From Acidobacteriota bacterium (GTDB lineage Bacteria; Acidobacteriota; Vicinamibacteria; Vicinamibacterales; UBA2999): a stretch of DNA of 64,000 nt. The stretch is from positions 1-64,000 of the forward strand of contig CAUJDN010000018.1 of assembly GCA_963169195.1 (NCBI GenBank), in the 5' to 3' direction. Under the pieces are notes generated by a model. That model saw only the letters and a program-made list of their open reading frames with translations, searched no databases and had not been told where the DNA came from. A program made the position numbers and the translations under genes. Of this stretch, positions 18,501-24,395 are shown one piece after another (the stretch's first letter is position 1; the number at the start of each line of letters is the position of its first letter).

Positions 18501-18637
18501 TCACCCTGTTTGACGATCACGTCGCCGAAGTCGAAGCGCTCTTCCTGTGCGAGGGCGCTCACCTGCGCGAGCTGCTCGTCCGGCAGGATCCGGAAGACGG
18601 GCGATCGCCGCAGCGCCTCGTCGAGCGGCAGGTTCAC
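15539..18637 (-). CDS. Peptidase C39-containing ABC transporter with tandem cyclic-nucleotide-binding domains
   Basis: 1032 residues. Two N-terminal cNMP/CRP-type beta-roll domains (about 10-125 and 135-260) each have PGDVFGEAALL-type phosphate-binding cassettes. Next is a C39 leader-peptidase domain (about 320-445) with an apparently intact triad: Cys332 in DEMDCGAAS, His405 in GNHWMVLF and Asp421 in VADPAVG. Six transmembrane segments and an ATPase domain follow (Walker A GRSGSGKTT near 827, LSGGQ near 931, Walker B LIFDEATSA). C39 domains cut after double-glycine leaders while exporting the peptide. The GTG start at 18637 overlaps the stop of the upstream parvulin-like gene (GTGA). The longer open frame upstream is a shadow of that gene. 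Confidence 0.92.
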   Translation of the reverse strand: MNLPLDEALRRSPVFRILPDEQLAQVSALAQEERFDFGDVIVKQGDEVDAFYLLTLGRARVVKEADGRREIALATLRPGDVFGEAALLSGGTRTATVRCSTAVHVLRFDRGDVLALLERHPELRHALEGTARLRTLHGFLYEFSNFGRLPARVLQALIERLSVVDVPQGALILREGDPPGPMYVVESGKVRVFAERDGRSRNLAFYREGDFFGELSILNDSPRAASAVAVTPVRLLALTPDAVRDLKARFPEFHALLQERLAQYRADVEARVPVDFAVEQLPAEASVQDKVALGPAPPEGEGPADEEDGWFRTRRRRIRRFPHVQQIDEMDCGAASLAMICRHFGRKVSLAHIRQLCHTSRDGTSLRALCHAATELGLSARALKVSRRHLPDMPLPAIVHWEGNHWMVLFDVGKTRVKVADPAVGTRRIARAEFEEKWSGYAALFDYTEAFEQAPEGRSSLSWLVPFVTKHRGPLTLALLLAVTVTLLQLLFPIFTQMVVDTVIVENDVGLLRIILIAMAVTVIFVQAASLAQEYLLSFVAVRIDASLLDFLTRQLLSLPLLYFSSRRTGDIQRRLDGARQIRQFMVQHGIGGMLALLTALGAIVLMMVYSPFLGLVFLATVPAYVGLMWFSVRVLRPLFADIEESQGKYASHQVDAIKGIEAVKAASGELAFRDAMLHEFLGVSRKMFRANFILMSYDSVLQTVGLVSTALFLWVGATQVMQGRLTVGAFVAFSALTAMASSSIVRALGVWDQFQLISVLMNRLNDIFEPEPEQGRDRTRLKPVPSIEGHIQLRQVGFQYGGPEAPHILKGIDLEFPRGRTTALVGRSGSGKTTLIKLIAGLLEPTAGTILVDHVDLRTLNYRDVRRQIGMVLQENHMFDATIAENIAFGDHEPDAERVLRSAQAANAHDFIMRLPMGYETRIGESGLSLSGGQKQRIAIARALYLDPPILIFDEATSALDTESERAIQDNLGRMMAGRTALVIAHRLSTIRDADVIVVLEQGEVAEVGTHDELMARRGLYFHLSSQQLGI

Positions 18638-19755
18638 GAGACGCCCCCGGCGGGCATGGGCCACTGGACCCAGCGGCCCGCCAGCTGGTCGAAATGCTGA
18701 TCGAGGAGCCGCTGTTCGACCCGCGCGCGCACCGCGCCGTCCGCCGGATCGGGATCGGTGCGGCCGACGAGGCGGTGGACGTGGTACCCGCCTTCGTGCG
18801 GCGCGACGTCGAGCATCTCGCCGGGGACCGCGCGCAGCACCTGTTGCTGGACCTCCGGCCGCAGCTCCTCGAAGAACGCCTCCGTGCGTTCGAAGGAGTA
18901 GCCCCCCTCCGAGGCCACCTCCTCCATCGAGAGGCCGTCGGCCGTCACGCACATCGCGGCCTCACGCGCGGCGTCGAGCGTGTCCACGTCGATCGTCTCG
19001 AGCACGACGAGGCTGAGCGGAAGCCGCCGCAGCGCCAGGGCGTCCGCAAGACGTTCGGCCGTGAGGAGCCTCGCGCGCTCCTGCTCGAACGCGGCCTCCA
19101 GGCCGGGGAGCTCGGCGAGCCACCGCGGATCGGCGCCAATCCGGGCGGCCCAGGCCGCGGTCATCGCCTCGTCTTCGGCGTCGGCGTGGTCGTCCTGCGC
19201 CGGGCCGTCGTCGCCGGCGAGCCCGATCTCGACACCACCGGCCTGCGCGGACGGCTCCGCGGCCCGGGCACGGGCGGCGGCGATCCGCCAGCCGAGCGCG
19301 CGCGCCAGCCGATCGAGGTCGCCCGAGAGCGTCAGCTCGGTCAGCAGCAGCACGAGCAGGTCATCCGTCGCCGAGCGATAGTCGGCCGGCCCGGGCTCGA
19401 CCGGCTCGCCCAGCACGTCCGCCCAGTGGTGCCGGAGGAAGTGGGCGTCGAAGTCCTCGAGCGTCAGGCCGTGATGCTCCAGCCACCGCTCGGTCTCCTC
19501 CGCCGTGATCAGATCGCGGTCGTAACGAAACTGCTCCGACATCGACTGCACGGCCCCTTCATCGGCCGAGATCTCTCCTGACTCCACGAGTGCGGCGGCC
19601 CGCTCTTCGCACGCGACCAGCCGGAGCAGCCGCGACCATGTCGCCTGGAGGTCGCCACGGGCATGCGCCGCGACGACCACGTCCGCCACCGCGAGCGCCC
19701 GTCCGCCGGCGCTGAACACCAGTCGGTTCCACGCGCCCTGGCCCGCGTCTGCCAT
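18634..19755 (-). CDS. Parvulin/SurA-like peptidyl-prolyl isomerase of the peptide cluster
   Basis: 373 residues, no signal peptide. The N-terminal half is helical and SurA-like; residues about 245-365 match the parvulin fold pattern (LSMEEVASEGGY, LRPEVQQQVLRAVPGEMLDVAPHEGGYHVHRLV, then a final helix with ARVEQRLLDQHFDQLA). Several canonical parvulin active-site residues are not obvious, so it may act as a chaperone only. The acidic central linker (AGDDGPAQDDHADAEDE) could attract the Lys-rich precursors. It is first in the minus-strand export operon, overlaps the ABC transporter gene, and is divergent from the precursor-YcaO operon. Confidence 0.72.
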   Translation of the reverse strand: MADAGQGAWNRLVFSAGGRALAVADVVVAAHARGDLQATWSRLLRLVACEERAAALVESGEISADEGAVQSMSEQFRYDRDLITAEETERWLEHHGLTLEDFDAHFLRHHWADVLGEPVEPGPADYRSATDDLLVLLLTELTLSGDLDRLARALGWRIAAARARAAEPSAQAGGVEIGLAGDDGPAQDDHADAEDEAMTAAWAARIGADPRWLAELPGLEAAFEQERARLLTAERLADALALRRLPLSLVVLETIDVDTLDAAREAAMCVTADGLSMEEVASEGGYSFERTEAFFEELRPEVQQQVLRAVPGEMLDVAPHEGGYHVHRLVGRTDPDPADGAVRARVEQRLLDQHFDQLAGRWVQWPMPAGGVS

Positions 19756-19766
19756 CGGTGCGGGAC

Positions 19767-19772
19767 AGTGTA
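19767..19772 (-). promoter_or_regulatory. -10 element TACACT of the export operon
   Basis: TACACT on the minus strand lies 11 nt before the ATG of the parvulin-like gene. The -35 region is weak (TTCGCC at 17 bp). It shares the 108-bp divergent region with the promoter at 19816-19844. Confidence 0.4.
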
Positions 19773-19815
19773 GAGCGAAAGGGGAGAAAGGCGAAGCCGT
19801 GGGGATCGCGGGGCC

Positions 19816-19844
19816 TTGTCACACCCCGACCCCGGCTGTAGAAT
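19816..19844 (+). promoter_or_regulatory. Sigma70-type promoter of the precursor-YcaO operon
   Basis: TTGTCA (19816-19821), 17-bp spacer, TAGAAT (19839-19844). The predicted start is about 19851, leaving a short leader with GAAAGGA before the precursor ATG at 19864. This is one of the best promoter matches in the window. Confidence 0.65.
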
Positions 19845-19863
19845 CGCCGCGAAAGGACGGTCC

Positions 19864-19971
19864 ATGGCGAAAAAGACTGCGAAGTCCTCCAAGGTGAAGG
19901 TGCGGGATCTCAAGCCCGCCAAGAGCGGCGCGGTCAAGGGCGGCGCGGCGAAGAAGCGGGCGGAGAAGTAG
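19864..19971 (+). CDS. Putative RiPP precursor peptide 3 (35 aa)
   Basis: 35-residue Lys-rich peptide immediately upstream of the YcaO gene. It contains VKVRDLKPAK, then AVKGG and an eight-residue tail AAKKRAEK. The leader motif, the position of Gly-Gly and the core length match peptides 1 and 4. This core has no Cys, Ser, Thr or Tyr, so any modification of it must target backbone amides, Lys, Arg or Glu side chains, or the termini. GAAAGGA precedes the ATG, and a strong sigma70-type promoter lies 20-48 nt upstream. It is too short for most gene finders. Confidence 0.78.
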   Translation: MAKKTAKSSKVKVRDLKPAKSGAVKGGAAKKRAEK

Positions 19972-19996
19972 CGCCTGGCAGGTTCACGGGCGGGTC

Positions 19997-21139
19997 GTGG
20001 CCAGGTACGATCTCGGCGGAACGCTGCGCGAGCGCGACGCGGCCGCCACCCTGGCGTGGGTCCGCCCGTTCCTGCCGGCCTGCGGCATCACGCGACTGGC
20101 CAACGTCACCGGCCTGGATCGCATCGGGATCCCGGTCTGGATGTGTGTGCGGCCCAACGGCCGATCGCTCGCGGTTTCGCAAGGCAAGGGCACGACGCAC
20201 GAACTGGCACAGGCTTCGGCCGTCATGGAGGCGATCGAGAGCTTCCACGCGGAGCACGCCCCTCCACCGGTGCTGGTCGCCTCCTGCCGCGCCGCGCGCC
20301 GGCGCCATGCCGTGCTCGGCCCCAGGCGCTTCACGCCCGGGCTGCGATGGCGCACCTTCAGCGACGATCGGGACCTGTGCTGGAGCGCCGCCACCGATCT
20401 CGCCAGCGGCGAGCCGCTCCTCCTGCCCCACGTCCGCGTCACCCTGGACTGGAGCCACCCGCATCCCGACGCCGGCCTGCTCCAGGTCACGAGCACGGGT
20501 CTCGCCTCCGGGAACTCACGGGCCGAGGCGCTCTGCCATGCCCTGTTCGAAGTGATCGAACGCGACGCCGAGTGGCGGTGGCAGCGGTCGTCGTCGGCCG
20601 CGGAGCGTGCCGGGGAAATCGACCCCACGACCGTGGACACGCCCCACCTGCGCGCCATCCTCGACCGGCTGGCGGCCGCCGAGGTCCAGGTCCGCATGCA
20701 CGACATCACGTCCCGCGTCGGCATCCCGGTCTTCGCCTGCGAGATCCACGACGCCGGCCCCGTCGGCCGAATCGGCCCCTTCGGCGGGTACGGCTGCCAC
20801 CTCTCGCCCGAGATCGCGCTGTCGCGCGCCGTGACCGAGGCGGTGCAGTCACGCCTGACCTATATCGCCGGATCGCGTGACGACATGTACCCGGCGAGCT
20901 ACGAGCCCGGGAACCCGGCGGCCGCCGGCACGCCGGCCGCCTCACCCACCAGGGACTTCCGCCGGGCCGTCACGCCCCCGATGGGCACGACCTTCGAGGA
21001 GGACCTGCAGATCACGCGTGGGCTGCTCCGTGAGGCCGGCATGGACCGGGTGGCCGCCGTCGATCTCACCCACCCCGAGATCGGCATCCCGGTCGTGATG
21101 GCCGTCGTCCCCGGGATGCGCGAAACCGATGGGCACTGA
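19997..21139 (+). CDS. YcaO-domain protein (RiPP cyclodehydratase / thioamidation enzyme)
   Basis: 380 residues. YcaO enzymes use ATP to phosphorylate a backbone amide oxygen and so drive azoline, amidine or thioamide formation. The ATP/Mg-binding signatures are present: SQGKGTTHELAQASAVMEAIE (Glu78, Glu81) and the TSTGLASG...ALFEVIERDAE region (Glu185, Glu188). SRLTYIAGSRDD follows later. No fused E1-like domain is seen, so this is the stand-alone type, and the overlapping downstream gene is TfuA, its partner in thioamide systems. The GTG start at 19997 is 25 nt after precursor 3. Because the precursors lack Cys, thioamidation seems more likely than thiazole formation (inference). Confidence 0.92.
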   Translation: MARYDLGGTLRERDAAATLAWVRPFLPACGITRLANVTGLDRIGIPVWMCVRPNGRSLAVSQGKGTTHELAQASAVMEAIESFHAEHAPPPVLVASCRAARRRHAVLGPRRFTPGLRWRTFSDDRDLCWSAATDLASGEPLLLPHVRVTLDWSHPHPDAGLLQVTSTGLASGNSRAEALCHALFEVIERDAEWRWQRSSSAAERAGEIDPTTVDTPHLRAILDRLAAAEVQVRMHDITSRVGIPVFACEIHDAGPVGRIGPFGGYGCHLSPEIALSRAVTEAVQSRLTYIAGSRDDMYPASYEPGNPAAAGTPAASPTRDFRRAVTPPMGTTFEEDLQITRGLLREAGMDRVAAVDLTHPEIGIPVVMAVVPGMRETDGH

Positions 21140-22868
21140 CGACACGGTCGTGTTCCTGGGCCCGTCGCTGCCCGTCGCGGAGGCGCGCCGGATCCTCCCC
21201 GCCCGATACCTGCCGCCCGTCCGCTGTGGCGATGTCCTGCGCGTGCGCCGCATGAAGCCGCGCGCCGTGGCCATCATCGACGGGGTCTTCGAGAGTGTCG
21301 GCGCCGTCTGGCACAAGGAAATCCTCCTCGCGCTCGAGGACGGCATCGCCGTCTACGGTGCCGCCAGCATGGGCGCGCTCCGCGCGGCGGAACTGGCCCC
21401 CTTCGGCATGGTCGGCATCGGCGCGATCTTCGAGGCCTATCGGGACGGGGTCTATACCGACGACGACGAGGTCGCGCTCCTGCAGGGGCCGGCCGCCTTC
21501 GGGTACCCGGCCATGTCGGAGGCGATGGTGAACGTCCGGGCGACGGCGGCACGGGCCGTGGAGGCAGGCGTCATCGCCCCCGGCTCGGCCGACCGGCTGG
21601 TCCGGGTGGCGAAGGGCATCTTCTACCAGGAGCGCTCCCTGGACCTTACCGTCGAGGCGGCGTGGGGACAGGGCACGGACCGTGGCGAGGCCGCGCGCTT
21701 CCGGCGCTTCCTCGAGGACGGCGGGTACGTGAACCAGAAGCGGCTGGATGCGGAGGCGCTGCTCCGCCACGTGGCGGCGTCCCTGCCCGCGACGCCCCGT
21801 CCATCGGCCGGCGTGCCGGGGGTCAACCGTTCGTCGTTCATCCTGCGTCTCCAGCACCAGGCCATGTGCGGCCCATTCGACCTGCCGGCGCCGGACCTGC
21901 CGCGCGAGGAGCAGGTGGCCGCGGCGGCCATGCAACGGGGACGCCGCTCGAGTCAGCTGCGGCGGCTCGCACAGATGCTCGCGGCCGCCTACGCGCTGGC
22001 GCGCGTGCGACAGGTGCCGGTCACCGACACCCATCGGCAGCGGGTCTTCACGGCCGGGGATCTCGGGCTCGGACCCGCCGCGCGGACGAAGCGCTGGGCC
22101 GTGGCGCGGGACCTGACCGGCGAGGCGTGCGCGGCCCTGGTCGACCGGCTGGGCGTGATCCAGGCGCTCCAAGCCTCGTTCGAGCATCGCGTCGGCCGGC
22201 ATGAGGCCAGGCGCCGGTACGACGCACACCTGCTCGACATGATGCGGATCGAGGGACGGTACGCCTCGTACCGTCCCCGGGGGCGGGCGTCCGGGCGGGC
22301 GGTCGATCGGGCCGTGCTGCGAAACGCGGCCAGGCGGGACGGCGCGGCATTCGCGCTCGATCGGCGTGCAGGCGTGCTGCGGTGCCTCGTCGCCGACGTC
22401 GTCGCGTCGATGGGCGTCGCGCCGTGCCGGCGGCCGCAGGAACTCTCCGACGACTTCCGGCGTGCGCGTGGGTTGGAGCGGCGGGCGGCGACGCTGGCCT
22501 GGCGGCGGGCGAACAACCTCGATGCCCCCCGGTACGAGGCGCTGGTCGAGGGTGACGCTCGCGTGGCCTCCGTCTTTGGCGCCGACGAGCCCCACGTGCT
22601 CGGGCTCTACCTGCTGGCCGATCCGGTCTGCTGGCTGCTCGATGCCATCCGGATCGCGGGAATGTATGGTCGGCTCGCGCGACGGCTGTGCTATGGTTCG
22701 CTCGAGTACGAGCCGGCTACTCATTCCGGGAGGACCGTGATGGCGAAGGCAAAGGCGGCCGCCAAGAAGGCGGTGAAGAAGGCGGCGAAGAAGGCCGCGA
22801 AGGACCTCGCACCGAAGAAGGCCGCGAACGTCAAGGGCGGGGCCGTGCGCAAGAAGGTGTACGAGTAG
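21129..22868 (+). CDS. TfuA-like protein reading in frame into a precursor peptide
   Basis: The open frame is 579 residues. Residues 1 to about 215 are a clear TfuA core (VFLGPSLPVAEARRILP; DGVFESVGAVWHKEILLALEDG; VYGAASMGALRAAEL; AIFEAYRDGVYTDDDEVAL). TfuA proteins assist YcaO in thioamidation, probably by handling sulfur. Residues about 250-520 are a helical region of unknown role. There is no stop codon before the precursor-like segment at 22740-22868: the frame continues through EYEPATHSGRTV into the peptide's Met. A ribosome site (GGGAGG) precedes that ATG, so internal initiation is likely, but a full-length TfuA-precursor fusion would also be made unless a stop has been lost. ATG 21129 overlaps the YcaO end by 11 nt. 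Confidence 0.85.
   Translation: MGTDDTVVFLGPSLPVAEARRILPARYLPPVRCGDVLRVRRMKPRAVAIIDGVFESVGAVWHKEILLALEDGIAVYGAASMGALRAAELAPFGMVGIGAIFEAYRDGVYTDDDEVALLQGPAAFGYPAMSEAMVNVRATAARAVEAGVIAPGSADRLVRVAKGIFYQERSLDLTVEAAWGQGTDRGEAARFRRFLEDGGYVNQKRLDAEALLRHVAASLPATPRPSAGVPGVNRSSFILRLQHQAMCGPFDLPAPDLPREEQVAAAAMQRGRRSSQLRRLAQMLAAAYALARVRQVPVTDTHRQRVFTAGDLGLGPAARTKRWAVARDLTGEACAALVDRLGVIQALQASFEHRVGRHEARRRYDAHLLDMMRIEGRYASYRPRGRASGRAVDRAVLRNAARRDGAAFALDRRAGVLRCLVADVVASMGVAPCRRPQELSDDFRRARGLERRAATLAWRRANNLDAPRYEALVEGDARVASVFGADEPHVLGLYLLADPVCWLLDAIRIAGMYGRLARRLCYGSLEYEPATHSGRTVMAKAKAAAKKAVKKAAKKAAKDLAPKKAANVKGGAVRKKVYE
22740..22868 (+). CDS. Putative RiPP precursor peptide 4 (42 aa), nested in the TfuA frame
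   Basis: 42 residues starting at the ATG at 22740, in the same frame as TfuA. The leader is an Ala/Lys repeat (AAKKAVKKAAKKAAK) that resembles histone H1 tails, then DLAPKK, ANVKGG and the eight-residue tail AVRKKVYE. GGGAGG is 6 nt upstream of the ATG, and a TGA in another frame overlaps it (TGATG), which is how a normal coupled start would look. The final residues K/R-V/T-Y are similar to peptide 1. It is followed by a strong hairpin at 22885-22911. Confidence 0.75.
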   Translation: MAKAKAAAKKAVKKAAKKAAKDLAPKKAANVKGGAVRKKVYE

Positions 22869-22884
22869 GATTCGCGGGCGATCG

Positions 22885-22911
22885 GGGACCGGCGCCGCGC
22901 GTGCCGGTCCC
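22885..22911 (+). terminator. Hairpin after precursor 4 (possible attenuator or RNA-stability element)
   Basis: GGGACCGGC (22885-22893) pairs perfectly with GCCGGTCCC (22903-22911) around a 9-nt loop. No T-run follows, so full intrinsic termination is unlikely. It may cap the precursor part of the mRNA and lower expression of the next two enzymes. Confidence 0.5.
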
Positions 22912-22952
22912 GTTCATCGAGCCCACCCCCAGGGCATGAGGATTCCCGGGCG

Positions 22953-24395
22953 ATGGCGGTCCTCCCATTCCGCGGCGAATTCGGCGATCCCCTGGACCTG
23001 GCCGCCCTGGCCGCGATCAATCACGACGGCGACGCGTCGCCGCTGCTCGAGGGCGTGCTCCGGGACCCGCACCTCGCGGCGCTCGATTCCGATCTGGACT
23101 TCGCAGCCGCGGCCCGCCAGTCGCGATCGGGCCACTTCGACGAGCGCGCCTTTCTCGATTCCGGGCAGCAGGCCATCACCCGGTACATCCGCCGGTCGCG
23201 GGCACCCCTGCGGCTCGTGTTCACGCGCCACGCGGACCCGGAGCGGCTGTTGCGGCAGAAGCTCGTCGCCGTGGCCGCAGCCCTTCGGAACGAGCCGACC
23301 GCGCCTCGCCCCGGGATTCGACCGTCCTGCCGGGTGGAAGCCCTGTTCGGCCGGCTGGCCCGTCGGCTGCCTCTCGCCCACGTGCCGATGGCACGGCCAC
23401 TCGCCATCGACGAGGCCTTTCCGGGCGCCAGCCGGTACGCCTGGCGCGTGGCCACCGCGCATGGATCCGGGCGGCGCGCCGCCGGCACGGCGCGGATCGA
23501 GGTCGGGCGGGCCGTCTTCGTGGACGACGTGGACGTGGACGCGCGCACGGGCGCGGTGCGGATCGGCGGCGCCGGGGCCGGCACCCGCATCCGCACCGAG
23601 GTGGTCGTGAAGGGCGTCGGGGCCACCCCGTTTACCGCCAATCGTTTCAGCGCCCGCGCATCCGGTGTGCTCACCATGCTGCAGGGTGAGCGCGACTGGC
23701 GCCACAGCACCATGCTCGCGCGCGGCGGTGTGCCCGTCTACCGCCCGCTGGAGTTGACGCTGCTCCCGTACTGTCACTGGCATCCCACAATGGGCTGGCG
23801 GCCGATGGTGGTCTACGCGCGCCTGCCCCTCGAGAACCTGCGCGTCTCCGACCTCGAGCTGCTGCCGCCCTCGCGCGGGCGTCACGCGCTCGACGGGGTG
23901 CGCCGCAAGCTGGCGACCCTCGCCGGCGTCGAGCCGGCGGACATCGACCCCACCATCCTGGTGCGCGTCGTCGTGGCACGCCTCGGCCGGATCGCCGGCC
24001 TGTGCCAGGGGGGGACCACGCTCGGCGGACGGCCGTTCTTCCATGGCTTCCTGCACTGGCAGAACGTCAGCCTGCTCGGCGAGCTCGTCGACCTGGGAGA
24101 AGGACGGTTCGTGGACGACCGCCGCGCCCTGCAACGCGCCTACGCACGGAGCGGCTACGTGGACCCCGCGAAGGCGTGGACGGCGAGCGTGCGGGCGGCC
24201 CGGGACGAACTGGCGGTGTTCCACCAGGTCGCCCGGCGCTTCGCACGAGTGACCAACGGCCTGCTGCGGCCCGGGCGGCGCACGCCGCCCGGCCTCGATC
24301 GGTTGTTTGCACGCACGCACGCGGAGGGCCGGGCCGGGACGCGGGCCGACGATGTGGCGGAGCTGGTCCAGGCCGCGATGCGGGGGACGCCGTGA
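22953..24395 (+). CDS. Divergent SelO-like (AMPylase-fold) protein in RiPP cluster
   Basis: 480 residues. Two regions match SelO, the pseudokinase-fold enzyme that transfers AMP to proteins. One is VVVKGVGATPFTANRFS (Lys220 in the position of the LKGAGxTPxxR lysine). The other is FFHGFLHWQNVSLLGELVDLG (residues 363-382), which aligns with the SelO HGxLNTDNMSxLGLTIDYG motif. The metal-binding Asn371 and Asp380 keep the 9-residue spacing, but the catalytic-base Asp is replaced by Gln370. It may adenylylate the peptide, a partner, or act in another ATP-dependent reaction. ATG 22953 has only a weak ribosome site. Its TGA overlaps the radical SAM gene (GTGA). The assignment rests on motif reading only. 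Confidence 0.65.
   Translation: MAVLPFRGEFGDPLDLAALAAINHDGDASPLLEGVLRDPHLAALDSDLDFAAAARQSRSGHFDERAFLDSGQQAITRYIRRSRAPLRLVFTRHADPERLLRQKLVAVAAALRNEPTAPRPGIRPSCRVEALFGRLARRLPLAHVPMARPLAIDEAFPGASRYAWRVATAHGSGRRAAGTARIEVGRAVFVDDVDVDARTGAVRIGGAGAGTRIRTEVVVKGVGATPFTANRFSARASGVLTMLQGERDWRHSTMLARGGVPVYRPLELTLLPYCHWHPTMGWRPMVVYARLPLENLRVSDLELLPPSRGRHALDGVRRKLATLAGVEPADIDPTILVRVVVARLGRIAGLCQGGTTLGGRPFFHGFLHWQNVSLLGELVDLGEGRFVDDRRALQRAYARSGYVDPAKAWTASVRAARDELAVFHQVARRFARVTNGLLRPGRRTPPGLDRLFARTHAEGRAGTRADDVAELVQAAMRGTP

Noticed and set aside
18638-18952. Longer N-terminus of the ABC transporter
   Set aside because: The open frame upstream of 18637 lies inside the parvulin-like gene and has no ribosome site; the GTGA overlap gives a natural start.
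22366-22740. Alternative-frame gene ending at TGATG before precursor 4
   Set aside because: The translation is Ser/Arg/Trp-rich shadow; the TfuA frame gives the coherent protein. It is noted only because its stop overlaps the precursor start.
22740-22868. Histone H1-like protein
   Set aside because: The Lys/Ala repeats look histone-like, but the DLAPKK...VKGG end matches three other peptides in the same locus and the context is a RiPP exporter.
22885-22911. Full intrinsic terminator after precursor 4
   Set aside because: The stem is strong but no T-tract follows and the next gene is close on the same strand, so it was recorded as a hairpin of uncertain role.
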